Assembly (NCBI GenBank): GCA_017470735.1
Contig: JAFUYB010000041.1
Span: 1-42,528 of the forward strand
Direction: 5' to 3'
Length of the DNA stretch: 42,528 nt
Source of the DNA: Lachnospiraceae bacterium
GTDB taxonomy: Bacteria > Bacillota > Clostridia > Lachnospirales > Lachnospiraceae
Part shown: positions 7,756 to 16,124 of the stretch, piece by piece
Layout of the letters: each line of letters opens with the position of its first letter
How positions within the stretch are numbered: the stretch's first letter is position 1
Program-made: the position numbers and the translations under genes
Notes under the pieces: generated by a model
What the model was told of the DNA's origin: nothing
The model's database searches: none
What the model saw: only the letters and a program-made list of their open reading frames with translations

Positions 7756-9138
7756 TTATCTGCACCCATGCTTTTTCGGGGTATTAAGCTGCTTGGTATA
7801 AAGAATACCAAATGCATCGATCAGATATTTCCGTGTGTCTACGAAATTGATGATCTTGTTGACATAACCATGCCGCGCCGCATTGATGACGCCGGAATGC
7901 TTCTTCGCAAAATCATCCGCGATCATCTTTGTATCCCCCGGCAGGTCTGCCGTCAGAATCTGCGCCGCCAGTTTGGCATCCATGATCTCCATCTCCACAT
8001 CAGGATAAGCATAGACCAGATCCGCTCCCAAATAACGGGAATCCATCACGAGATAAGAACTTCCCTTTGCCTGCCTTAAATACAAGGTCACCTTGGGCAC
8101 TGTCGCTTTGGCAAACGCTGCTGCCAGTCCCGCCATTGCGCGGGGCAGCCCCGCTTCTGCTTCCCTTGTGGGCTTGTAGCCTGAAAGATTGATCAGACTC
8201 AGCACCGGAATGTCAAACGCATCACAGAACCGGATAAAGCCTGCCGCCTTGCGCGCGCCACCTGCCGAAAGCACCGGTTCTTTGCCTTCCTCCTCTGCCT
8301 GGTTGCCGACCACGCCGACCGTCACGCCGCCAAGCCGGATAAATCCGCACGCCATGCTCTTGTGAACGCCCTCCCGCACAGGCACATACAAATGCTCGTC
8401 CGAAAGCTCCTTACAGAAAGCAGGAATGTCATCCCTCTTTGTCTCCAGATTGAGTACGCCGCGGTTCAGCTCATCCGTGCAGCCCGTCACCAGACCGCCC
8501 TCCCGGTTCGATCCCGGGATCGTCGAAAGCAGCGTCCGCATTGCCCAGATCACTTCGATCTCACTGCCGATGCCGTCCACATTGCCTGCGACATTGTACT
8601 GGTATTCCGCCGTCGATGTGTCTTCGTCCGTATCTGTCAGCGCATCCGGCGCCTGCAGGAACATCGTCGCATCATCCGTCATATAGATGAAATCGTGCAA
8701 AGATGCAAAGACAGACAACGCTCCGCCGCACCTGCCAAAAATACCGATGATCTGCGGAATCCGCCCTGAAGCTTCAGTTGATTTCTGATACAACTGAGCC
8801 ATGCTCTCCAGCGCGTCAAACGATTCCTGCACCCTGATCCCGGAACTGTTGATCAGACCGACCACCGGCGCTCCCAGCCGCATTGCCATGTCATAGAGAT
8901 TCAACAGCTTTTTGGCATGCATCTCACCGAGCGAGCCGTTCAGCACATCCGCGTCCTGCGCATAGATGAAGACCAGACTTCCGTCGATCAGTCCATGCCC
9001 GGTGATCACTCCGTCCGAAGGCGTATCCTGCGCCGTCATGTTGAAATCGGTCGCACGCGCCGTCATCTCGGCTCCAATCTCAACAAAGCTGTGATCATCC
9101 ACCAGGGCTTCGATCTTTTCCCTTGCTTTTTCTAGCAT
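7756..9138 (-). CDS. mmdA: Acyl-CoA carboxyltransferase subunit (methylmalonyl-CoA decarboxylase alpha-like)
   Basis: This is a crotonase-fold carboxyltransferase of 460 residues. Members transfer a carboxyl group between a malonyl-type CoA ester and carrier biotin. The start SFVEIG and SDGVITGHGLIDG, and the central GIFGRCGGALSV segment (oxyanion-hole glycines), are recognisable. It is about 50 residues shorter than typical MmdA/PccB (near 510), mainly because the N-terminal helical extension is absent. The ATG at 9138 has a GGTGGAGG site inside the end of scpB. Methylmalonyl-CoA is the likeliest substrate given the pump, but glutaconyl- or malonyl-CoA cannot be excluded, so the symbol is tentative. 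Confidence 0.82.
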   Translation of the reverse strand: MLEKAREKIEALVDDHSFVEIGAEMTARATDFNMTAQDTPSDGVITGHGLIDGSLVFIYAQDADVLNGSLGEMHAKKLLNLYDMAMRLGAPVVGLINSSGIRVQESFDALESMAQLYQKSTEASGRIPQIIGIFGRCGGALSVFASLHDFIYMTDDATMFLQAPDALTDTDEDTSTAEYQYNVAGNVDGIGSEIEVIWAMRTLLSTIPGSNREGGLVTGCTDELNRGVLNLETKRDDIPAFCKELSDEHLYVPVREGVHKSMACGFIRLGGVTVGVVGNQAEEEGKEPVLSAGGARKAAGFIRFCDAFDIPVLSLINLSGYKPTREAEAGLPRAMAGLAAAFAKATVPKVTLYLRQAKGSSYLVMDSRYLGADLVYAYPDVEMEIMDAKLAAQILTADLPGDTKMIADDFAKKHSGVINAARHGYVNKIINFVDTRKYLIDAFGILYTKQLNTPKKHGCR

Positions 9139-9142
9139 CGCA

Positions 9143-9721
9143 TTATACCTCCACCACCTCTAAAGCCTCATTTGCTTCTGCTTCCGCCTGTAATTTAAAT
9201 TCCTCGATCTGAACCGGGTTCAATGTCGGCAGTTCTTCCAGCGAAGTCACGCCGAACGCCCGCAAAAAATCTTCTGTCGTCCCAAACAGCATCGGCCGCC
9301 CCGGCGCATCCAATCTGCCGATTTCTTCAATCAGCTTGTAGTCTATCAGTTTGGAAATCACATGTCCACAGGAAACACCGCGAATTTTTTCGATTTCCGC
9401 CTTTGTCACCGGCTGCTTGTACGCCACGATCGACAGCGTCTCCATCAGCACATCCGTCAACTGCGCCTTTTTCGGCTGCTTGGCAATGTGTACGAGATGC
9501 TCATAAATCTCCGGTGCCGTACACATCTGGTACGCATTTTCCAGCTTGGTAATGCGTATCCCGCGTCCCTTCCCGGCAAAATCCGCCGCCATGGCATCGA
9601 TGACTTCGGTCACTTCTGATTCATCTACGCCAAGCGCCGCCGCAAGCCGTTCGGTCTCCACGGAATCCCCCATCGCAAACAGGATTCCCTCTATGGCTTT
9701 TTCCAACTCCAAGCGCTCCAT
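9143..9721 (-). CDS. scpB: Segregation and condensation protein B
   Basis: ScpB (192 residues) is the winged-helix dimer that binds ScpA and regulates the SMC condensin. The family blocks AIEGILFAMGD at the start, LMETLSIVAYKQPVTKAEIEKIRGV near 95-120 and LIEEIGRLDAPGRPMLFGTTEDFL near 130-155 are all present. It directly abuts scpA (0-1 base) and its stop lies four bases before the carboxyltransferase ATG, so the chromosome-segregation genes and the decarboxylase cluster are probably transcribed together. Confidence 0.96.
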   Translation of the reverse strand: MERLELEKAIEGILFAMGDSVETERLAAALGVDESEVTEVIDAMAADFAGKGRGIRITKLENAYQMCTAPEIYEHLVHIAKQPKKAQLTDVLMETLSIVAYKQPVTKAEIEKIRGVSCGHVISKLIDYKLIEEIGRLDAPGRPMLFGTTEDFLRAFGVTSLEELPTLNPVQIEEFKLQAEAEANEALEVVEV

Positions 9722-10486
9722 TTACGCCGCCTCCCGCTGCTGCAACGGTATTGACTGTATCTGAATGTCGTCAAATATCTGCTCCTGGACGACACGGATC
9801 GTTCCCGAACGGATCAATTCCAGTACAGCCAAAAAGGTCACGATGATCTCTGTCTTTGTGCACTGCGACTCCAAGAGCGAACGGAACGAAAAACTGCGGT
9901 GCGTCTGGCAGTAATCCGACAGATAGACAAGCTTTTCGTCCAATGACACTTCTTCTTTCCGGATCTCCCCGAACTTGGAGCGGATCGGATCGACCCTGCC
10001 TTTCTCCCGCCGCAGAAGCTCCTGGAATATCCCGTTTAACTTTTGTAATGTAAGGTCACTCATCAGCTCACCGATATCCACCGGCTCTTCATAGGAAAGC
10101 ACCTCTGCCGGAATCGTCGGAAGCTTGTAGAAAATCTGCTCCGCATCGACCTGCCGGTCCCGCAGCTCATAAGAAATACACTTATACATCTTGTATTCCA
10201 AAAGCTTCTGCACCAGCTCCGCGCGCGGATCTTCCTCATCCTCATCCGGCGTCTCATCCTTCGGCAAAAGCATCCGCGACTTAATCGATAATAAAGTCGC
10301 CGCCATCACCAAAAACTCGCTCATCACATTCAGATCCTGCCGCTTCATCTCATCTACATAGGCGATATACTGATCCGTGATCTCCGCGATCGGGATGTCA
10401 TATATGTCCACCTTATTCTTGTCGATCAAATGCAGCAGCAGATCCAGCGGACCTTCAAAAGCCTCAAGCTTCACCTGTAATTCCAT
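9722..10486 (-). CDS. scpA: Segregation and condensation protein A
   Basis: ScpA is the kleisin that bridges the SMC heads; the product is 254 residues from MELQVKLEAFEGPLDLLL, the standard family start. An upstream in-frame extension to 10606 runs through the promoter and is rejected. The middle contains the usual acidic stretch (DEDEEDPRAELV), and the C-terminal winged helix is visible as VTFLAVLELIRSG. It is the first gene after a near-consensus promoter at 10567-10595 and is followed by scpB. Confidence 0.95.
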   Translation of the reverse strand: MELQVKLEAFEGPLDLLLHLIDKNKVDIYDIPIAEITDQYIAYVDEMKRQDLNVMSEFLVMAATLLSIKSRMLLPKDETPDEDEEDPRAELVQKLLEYKMYKCISYELRDRQVDAEQIFYKLPTIPAEVLSYEEPVDIGELMSDLTLQKLNGIFQELLRREKGRVDPIRSKFGEIRKEEVSLDEKLVYLSDYCQTHRSFSFRSLLESQCTKTEIIVTFLAVLELIRSGTIRVVQEQIFDDIQIQSIPLQQREAA

Positions 10487-10566
10487 CGTTAAAACGACCT
10501 TTCTACCCTTGTATATTGCTGCCGTCTCTTTTGCGTAAAGCAAAACAGACCGCATACCAAACACAA

Positions 10567-10595
10567 AGTATAGTCGTTTTTCTATGAAATAGCAA
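10567..10595 (-). promoter_or_regulatory. Promoter of scpAB and probably the decarboxylase cluster
   Basis: TTGCTA (10590-10595), a 17-nt spacer and TATACT (10567-10572) point to the scpA start 80 bases downstream. No strong terminator is seen from here to 4246. Confidence 0.75.
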
Positions 10596-10596
10596 G

Positions 10597-10617
10597 TAAA
10601 AACCACAAGATTTTGTG
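10597..10617 (-). terminator. Weak terminator-like hairpin after the phosphoribosyltransferase
   Basis: CACAA and TTGTG form a short 5-bp stem with a 4-nt loop, followed by GTTTTT on the minus strand, just before the scpA promoter. The stem is short, so efficiency is doubtful. Confidence 0.3.
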
Positions 10618-10684
10618 TCTATGGCTTATTTCCTGCCCAAGCCGGCTTTCTAACTGGGACATTCGGCTGCAATCTGTCCGATTC

Positions 10685-10760
10685 TATAATTTCGCGTACC
10701 CATAGCCATTGACCATCGCCGTTTTTATAATTTCGCGTACCCGTAGCCGTTGACCATCGC
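10685..10760. repeat. Duplicated 3' end of the phosphoribosyltransferase gene
   Basis: 35 bases at 10685-10719 repeat at 10726-10760, 41 bases apart, with two mismatches. The inner copy encodes the last codons and stop of the upstream gene. Both mismatches are at third codon positions (AAC/AAT, TAC/TAT), so the outer copy would encode the same residues. Confidence 0.9.
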
Positions 10761-11381
10761 TTCAATCGGAATCCCGCGCATGCAGTACGGACACTCATGC
10801 TGTCCGAAGGTCGAATACCCCGGGAAATCTTCTTCATTAAATAAAGAATAGACTGTCACATTTCCGATCGACTGCATCGTCGCGAAAATAGCAACGATTC
10901 CCTGCACCGTACCGCCATAATATTCAATACATTCGATACTGCGCCGCACCGTCTCACCGGTCGTCATCGTCGCCACCATGACTAACACATGCTTTCCTTC
11001 CACGGCAGGACGGATGTTCTCACGGAACATGAACTGATGGATACTGTTCTCCTCCGGCTGCGCCACATACATCGTATCATGCTTGTTGGTGCTCTGGAAG
11101 TCGTTTTTGATCAGCTCCTGCGCCAAAAATCCTCCGATCACCTCGGTTCCGTCGAGACAGACGATCGTATCCGCCACCATCACGCGGTGCAGCATTTTAT
11201 CACGCAGACTCCGTGCCGCCTCCTCTGCCTCACTGACACGCACCTTCATACGCGTGATATCAATGTAATAATTGATGTGTGACTGACTCGTGGCAAAATG
11301 TCCCTGCGTCGCATTGACCGCAATCCTCTTGTCATCCCTTGCGTAGAATTTGACCATCCGATCCCGAATCGTGTCTGCCAT
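10725..11381 (-). CDS. PyrE-like phosphoribosyltransferase with altered PRPP loop
   Basis: This 218-residue protein has the type I phosphoribosyltransferase layout: an N-terminal hood, a DGTEVIGGFLAQEL hydrophobic core strand near 80, and a PRPP-loop region KHVLVMVATMTTGETV near 130-146. In orotate and other type I enzymes the corresponding loop carries two acidic residues before the TTG; here those positions are Val-Ala, so PRPP binding may be changed. A C-terminal HECPYCMRG adds a CxxC. The ATG has a clear AAAGGAGG site. The substrate is not assignable, and related clostridial proteins are often simply annotated as orotate phosphoribosyltransferase. The 3' end is duplicated just downstream. 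Confidence 0.7.
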   Translation of the reverse strand: MADTIRDRMVKFYARDDKRIAVNATQGHFATSQSHINYYIDITRMKVRVSEAEEAARSLRDKMLHRVMVADTIVCLDGTEVIGGFLAQELIKNDFQSTNKHDTMYVAQPEENSIHQFMFRENIRPAVEGKHVLVMVATMTTGETVRRSIECIEYYGGTVQGIVAIFATMQSIGNVTVYSLFNEEDFPGYSTFGQHECPYCMRGIPIEAMVNGYGYAKL

Positions 11382-11453
11382 AACTTCCTCCTTTAAATAA
11401 ATTCAGCGTGCATAAAACACCAGAAACTTATATTTTCGTTTTTCAATATCCAA

Positions 11454-12368
11454 TCAACCCAAAACTGGCTTTACACCTATAGACTTGGCAATTTCTGTTA
11501 TTCTGCCTGTCGCTACTTTTGTATATTTTTCAATCTTGCTTATAGGCTCGTTCCCTCTAAGCATTTCCATCGCCATTTCTTCCTCTCTCTCTTTTCGTGT
11601 TTTATCAAATTCTGGCTTCATCAAATCCCTCATTGCCTGGCACATTCTCTCATCCTCCTTTATCAATTCATCAAAAACCTCTCTATTCTCTGAAATACTT
11701 ATCTGCAGAACGGCATCCACCATTTCTTTTTCACTCTGCTCTGTACGGCTGTCGCTGAACAAAATAAAATTCTGCAAATCCTCTTTCAACGCATTCCTTT
11801 TCAATACCCTTAAAGCCAAAAACTCATCACCTAAAAGTTCCATTCCTACAACTACTTGTATAGGTATGTCAACAACACCAAATATATAATATATTCCGCT
11901 ATATTTATTAACGATATTATATCCGCATTTCTGTAAATTTTCAAAAAGAGCCGCTGGCTTACTGGCACGAAATATCGTTAGTGTTATTTCGTCCAATTTT
12001 ATCTCATCCACAGTTCTGCCGTTCGCCTTGTATTGTAAAGCATAGCTGCAAACATTACAAAAAATATCAATATTAAGTGCCTCTGTAGGATTTTTCAATT
12101 CAATTATATTTCTTTTCCTAAAGAAGTGAGCAATAGGATTATCTATCTCGGAAAAATCGGCATCACTTATAATGATCACATCAATTTCTCGCGGCTTAAC
12201 ATTTAAAATATGATGCCTTTCCACCATACTAAATTTATCTTTCAGACTTCCAAATGCAAGCATCAATCCACTATATGTAGCCGATTCCCAATCACGAATC
12301 CTTTTTGCATCTGTTTCAATGATATCATCGATATCTTCTTGCCTTTGTAAAACACTATTTGTTTTCAT
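11454..12368 (-). CDS. AT-rich PD-(D/E)XK-like protein (Rpn/transposase-nuclease type)
   Basis: The 304-residue product shows REIDVIIISD near residues 60-70 and FFRKRNIIELKNPTE near 86-100, which fit the D...(E)xK core of PD-(D/E)XK nucleases such as the Rpn and 'PD-(D/E)XK nuclease family transposase' groups. The charged C-terminus ends in a helix-turn-helix-like stretch (ISKIEKYTKVATGRITEIAKSIG), also typical of those groups. The gene is much richer in A+T than its neighbours on both sides (dut and the phosphoribosyltransferase), which suggests horizontal acquisition. Function is unproven: recombination-promoting nuclease is the family expectation. Confidence 0.6.
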   Translation of the reverse strand: MKTNSVLQRQEDIDDIIETDAKRIRDWESATYSGLMLAFGSLKDKFSMVERHHILNVKPREIDVIIISDADFSEIDNPIAHFFRKRNIIELKNPTEALNIDIFCNVCSYALQYKANGRTVDEIKLDEITLTIFRASKPAALFENLQKCGYNIVNKYSGIYYIFGVVDIPIQVVVGMELLGDEFLALRVLKRNALKEDLQNFILFSDSRTEQSEKEMVDAVLQISISENREVFDELIKEDERMCQAMRDLMKPEFDKTRKEREEEMAMEMLRGNEPISKIEKYTKVATGRITEIAKSIGVKPVLG

Positions 12369-12428
12369 GCTAGGCTTCCATAATATTTAGGCTCATTATT
12401 GGTTCATCTTTCTTCTTATAGTTTCTCT

Positions 12429-12462
12429 ATCTTTCAACTATATGTGTATTCATCTTTCAACT
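12429..12462. repeat. 11-bp direct repeat upstream of the PD-(D/E)XK gene
   Basis: AGTTGAAAGAT (minus strand) occurs twice, at 12429-12439 and 12452-12462, 23 bases apart, about 60-95 bases before the ATG. A partial third GAAAGATGAA lies nearer the gene. Confidence 0.5.
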
Positions 12463-12523
12463 GATGTATCTATTCCTGCTTATCGTTATATTAATTTATA
12501 ACTCCAAAAACCGCACTGCTGAA

Positions 12524-12961
12524 TTATTTCTTGCCCGTCGAACCGAATCCGCCGCTGCCCCGTTCTGTCTCGGACAGCTCATCGGTTTCTTCAAACTCCG
12601 TTTCCAAAAACGGCTGGATCACCAATTGCGCAATCCGCTCTTTAGGAGTGACGATGCGCACCGTATCACTGTCATTACGCAGGCTCACCATCAGCTCTCC
12701 GCGGTAATCCGCATCGATCACGCCGACACAGTTCGCCGGACGCAGACCCTCCTTTGATGCCAGACCGCTCCTTGCATAGATCCCCCCGAAATAGCCAGCG
12801 GGAATCGCCACGGAAAGTCCCGTTTTGATCATCCGGGCTTCGTGAGGGGCAATTTCCACATTTTCCAAAATGTCCGCATATAGGTCATATCCTGCGGCGT
12901 AAGCGCTGCCCCGCTCCGGAAGCCTTGCGCTCTCTGTCAGTCTTTTTATCTGAACTACCAT
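12524..12961 (-). CDS. dut: dUTP diphosphatase
   Basis: This trimeric dUTPase of 145 residues converts dUTP to dUMP and keeps uracil out of DNA. The conserved motifs are in order: AYDLYADI-type motif 1 (AGYDLYADI near 24), motif 2 ARSGLASKEG near 64, motif 3 GVIDADYRGEL near 83, motif 4 ERIAQLVIQP near 107 and the C-terminal GSGGFGSTGK. The ATG overlaps the end of gpsA by 7 bases (ATGGTAG), which indicates translational coupling. It ends the yraN-to-dut run. Confidence 0.95.
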   Translation of the reverse strand: MVVQIKRLTESARLPERGSAYAAGYDLYADILENVEIAPHEARMIKTGLSVAIPAGYFGGIYARSGLASKEGLRPANCVGVIDADYRGELMVSLRNDSDTVRIVTPKERIAQLVIQPFLETEFEETDELSETERGSGGFGSTGKK

Positions 12962-13959
12962 GTCATCCTCTCAATTTCTGATTTCTTGTTGCGCCGCATC
13001 AGCTCTGTCACCGCCTCTGCCGCGGTCTTTCCGTCAAACAGTACTTCGTTGACCGTCGTAATGATCGGCAGTTCAATACCGTATTTTTCTCCCAATGCCT
13101 TTGCCGCTTTGGCGGAATGAACGCCTTCTACGACCATATTGACCTTTTTCATCGCCGATTCCGTGTCCATGCCCTGTCCGATGTAAAAGCCCGCCATATG
13201 GTTCCGGCTGTGTACCGATGAACAAGTCACGATCAGATCACCGATCCCGGTCAGGCCCGACAGCGTCTCCGGTTCACCGCCCATCGCCTGCGCCAATGCC
13301 GAAATTTCCTTGATCCCGCGGGTCATCAGTGCTGCCCTCGCATTGTCTCCGAACGCCAGCCCGTCCGACATGCCCGCCGCAAGCGCGATCACATTCTTCA
13401 GGGAACCGCCGACCTCGATGCCGTGGACATCAGGGCTTGTGTAAACGCGGAAATAATCATTCATGAACAGTTCCTGCGCAAATACAGCCAGCCTGCGGTC
13501 TTTTGCCCCGGCGACAACCGCTGCCGGCAGCTTTTTGATCACTTCCTCGGCATGGGAAGGGCCGCTTAAAATGCCGACTGATGCCGTCGGCAATTCCTCC
13601 TCAATGATCTCGCACTGGCTTTTCAGCGTCCCTTCCTCAATGCCCTTTGACACTGTGATGATCTGCTGCCCGTCCGGGATCAGTCCGTTCATATTGTGCG
13701 CCGTGGCCCGTGTCGCTGTCGACGGAACTGCCATCACGATCAAATCACGATCGGCACATGCTTCCTTCAAATCTGTCGTCACAGCAAGCGTTTCGGGCAA
13801 ACTAACGCCCTTTAGATTCGGATGTTCTCTTGTTGATTCAAGATTCTCCTTTTCTGCTTCAAGATATGCCCACAAGGTCACACTGTGCCCGTTTCCGATC
13901 AAAAGCGCCGCCAGCGCGGTACCCCATGTACCGGCACCGATTACTGCTATATCTGCCAT
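12955..13959 (-). CDS. gpsA: Glycerol-3-phosphate dehydrogenase [NAD(P)+]
   Basis: GpsA (334 residues) reduces dihydroxyacetone phosphate to sn-glycerol 3-phosphate for phospholipid synthesis in the cytoplasm. The N-terminal dinucleotide fold GAGTWGTALAALL, the catalytic-lysine segment GGSLKNVIALAAG near 190 and the GIGDLIVTC block near 245 are all intact. It lies immediately after plsY, which uses its product, so the pair forms the first steps of lipid assembly. The stop overlaps the dut start. Confidence 0.97.
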   Translation of the reverse strand: MADIAVIGAGTWGTALAALLIGNGHSVTLWAYLEAEKENLESTREHPNLKGVSLPETLAVTTDLKEACADRDLIVMAVPSTATRATAHNMNGLIPDGQQIITVSKGIEEGTLKSQCEIIEEELPTASVGILSGPSHAEEVIKKLPAAVVAGAKDRRLAVFAQELFMNDYFRVYTSPDVHGIEVGGSLKNVIALAAGMSDGLAFGDNARAALMTRGIKEISALAQAMGGEPETLSGLTGIGDLIVTCSSVHSRNHMAGFYIGQGMDTESAMKKVNMVVEGVHSAKAAKALGEKYGIELPIITTVNEVLFDGKTAAEAVTELMRRNKKSEIERMTW

Positions 13960-14046
13960 AATTGTCTTCTTTCTATTGATGTATTACACATGAAATTTTG
14001 CCACTTAAATAATTCTGTTTTGGAAAAATCTTTCATTCGCCGGAAA

Positions 14047-14712
14047 TCATGTCTTCTTGTGAAGTGAAAACTTATTCTCCGTTCCCGACAGCAGCCGTCC
14101 GATATTCGCACGGTGCTTAATGATCAATATTAACGCCGCAATTACTGTCAGAACAGCAATTTCCCCAAAATCAGCCTCTCCATAAGGCAGCAGCCCCAAT
14201 CCATAAAATAAGAACAATTCAATCACTGCTGAGACCGCCCCGATGATCGACCCAAGCGACACATAGCCGGTCAGCACCACAATAACAATGAATTCCAGAA
14301 CCAATACCGGTATCCCGACAGGTACAACAATCGCAAAAAACGCAATCCCCGTTGCCACGCCTTTCCCGCCTTTAAAACCGATATAAAACGGGAAATCATG
14401 TCCCAGCACCGCTCCAAACGCCGCATAGATCATCAGCAGCCGTATGTTTTCAGTATAGGTGGAGTGAAAAATCAACCAAACCACAAACGCTGCCATCCAA
14501 GCCTTGGAAATATCGAAAACCAGCGTGATCAGCCCTGCTTTCGCGCCAAGCACGCGTACCGCATTCGTCGTACCGACATTGCCGCTGCCTTCTTTGCGGA
14601 TGTCCACATGCGCCAGCTTGCCAAGAATATATCCAAGCAGTATCAGCCCAAAGCAGTAACCGATCGCAAGGGAGACCAGGCGCACCCACAGCGGTATTCC
14701 ACCGACAAGCAT
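14047..14712 (-). CDS. plsY: Glycerol-3-phosphate acyltransferase PlsY
   Basis: This integral membrane enzyme of 221 residues transfers the acyl group from acyl-phosphate to glycerol 3-phosphate. Family motifs are visible: KEGSGNVGTTNAVRV near 36-50, FKGGKGVATG near 113-122 and the C-terminal KHRANIGRLLSGTENK. It starts one base after the der stop and precedes gpsA by 87 bases, matching the common der-plsY-gpsA order of Firmicutes. Confidence 0.97.
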   Translation of the reverse strand: MLVGGIPLWVRLVSLAIGYCFGLILLGYILGKLAHVDIRKEGSGNVGTTNAVRVLGAKAGLITLVFDISKAWMAAFVVWLIFHSTYTENIRLLMIYAAFGAVLGHDFPFYIGFKGGKGVATGIAFFAIVVPVGIPVLVLEFIVIVVLTGYVSLGSIIGAVSAVIELFLFYGLGLLPYGEADFGEIAVLTVIAALILIIKHRANIGRLLSGTENKFSLHKKT

Positions 14713-14713
14713 A

Positions 14714-16036
14714 TCAGTCTCCCTTCCTTTCCCGCACGATGAATTTCAGTGATGTCCCCCGGAAGCCGAACGCTTCACGGATCTGATTCTCCAAATAACG
14801 GATATAGGAAAAATGCGCCAGCTTTTTGTCGTTAACAAAAAACACAAAGGTCGGCGGCTTGACCGAAACCTGCGTTGCATAGAAGATCTTCAGCCGTTTG
14901 CCCTTGTCCGACGGCGGCTGCTGCAGCGCAACCGCTTCTGTCACGATTTCATTGAGCACGCCCGTCGCGATGCGCATCGCATTGTTTGCCAGAATCACAT
15001 CAATCCGGTCGTAAAGATTGCCGGTACGCTGCCCTGACAGAGCGGATATGAACACGATATCCGCATACGACATAAAGGACAGAACCGAACGGATCTGATT
15101 CTCAAATTCTTTGGAAGTCTTATTGTTCTTTTCAATCGCGTCCCACTTGTTGACGCAGATCAGGATACCTTTCCCCCGGTCGTGGGCAATTCCCGCGATC
15201 TTCGCATCCTGCTCTGTCACTCCCTCGGTCGCATCGATCAAAAGCAGCACGATATCCGCTTTTTCCACAGCCGCAACCGCACGGATGATCATGTAGCGTT
15301 CCAACTCTTCTTTGATCCGGCTCTTTCGGCGCAGTCCCGCCGTATCCACCAGAATGTATTCCCTGCCGTGATACTTCACCCGCGAATCGACCGAATCCCG
15401 CGTCGTCCCCGCAATGTCCGAAACAATGACCCGTTCCTCGCCGAGCAGGCGGTTCACCAATGAAGATTTGCCGACATTCGGCTTGCCGACAATCGCCACC
15501 CGCGGCGTCTCATCTTCATCCTCTTCATCGCTCCCTTCCGGAAAATGGGAGATCAGCTCATCCAGCATCTCGCCGAACCCAAGCTTTGAGGTCGCCGAAA
15601 TCGGAAACGGATCGCCGAGTCCGAGATTGTAAAATTCATAGACATCCGCCATCTGCGTGTCAAAATTGTCCACCTTGTTCGTGACCAGCACGACCGGCTT
15701 GTGTGAACGCCGCAGCATATCCGCCACCTTGCCGTCCTGATCGACCACGCCCTGCCGCACATCTGTCAAAAAGATAATGACATCCGCCGTCATAATGGCA
15801 ATCTCCGCCTGTTCCCGCATCCGTGACAGCAGAATATCCTTGGAATCCGGCTCAATACCGCCAGTATCAATTAAAGTAAAATTGTAATTTAACCAAGATG
15901 TGTCGGCATAAATCCGATCCCGCGTCACGCCCGGCGTGTCCTTGACAATGGCAATCCGCTCTCCCGCCAATGCGTTGAACAGCGTGGATTTGCCGACATT
16001 TGGGCGACCGACGATCGCCACGATTGGCTTGCTCAT
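14714..16036 (-). CDS. der: Ribosome biogenesis GTPase Der (EngA)
   Basis: Der is the tandem-GTPase factor that assists 50S subunit assembly. Both G domains are intact: GRPNVGKST near residue 8 and GKPNVGKSS near 184, with DTPG and DTAG G3 motifs and NKVD and NKWD G4 motifs. The C-terminal KH-like domain is present (VSVKPPTFVFFVND, then IRYLENQIREAFGFRG). The length of 440 residues is normal. It lies downstream of the DUF512 radical-SAM gene and one base from plsY. Confidence 0.98.
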   Translation of the reverse strand: MSKPIVAIVGRPNVGKSTLFNALAGERIAIVKDTPGVTRDRIYADTSWLNYNFTLIDTGGIEPDSKDILLSRMREQAEIAIMTADVIIFLTDVRQGVVDQDGKVADMLRRSHKPVVLVTNKVDNFDTQMADVYEFYNLGLGDPFPISATSKLGFGEMLDELISHFPEGSDEEDEDETPRVAIVGKPNVGKSSLVNRLLGEERVIVSDIAGTTRDSVDSRVKYHGREYILVDTAGLRRKSRIKEELERYMIIRAVAAVEKADIVLLLIDATEGVTEQDAKIAGIAHDRGKGILICVNKWDAIEKNNKTSKEFENQIRSVLSFMSYADIVFISALSGQRTGNLYDRIDVILANNAMRIATGVLNEIVTEAVALQQPPSDKGKRLKIFYATQVSVKPPTFVFFVNDKKLAHFSYIRYLENQIREAFGFRGTSLKFIVRERKGD

Positions 16037-16124
16037 AATAACCTGCTTCTAGAACAACTGTCCCTTTTGCAGACAGCTGCATTCCTGCTTTATTCGTATC
16101 CGTGATGCCCCTTTTCAGGATCAG

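Noticed and set aside
10619-10837. 72-codon minus-strand frame covering the phosphoribosyltransferase 3' end
   Set aside because: Out-of-frame with the real gene; it exists only because of the 35-base duplication.
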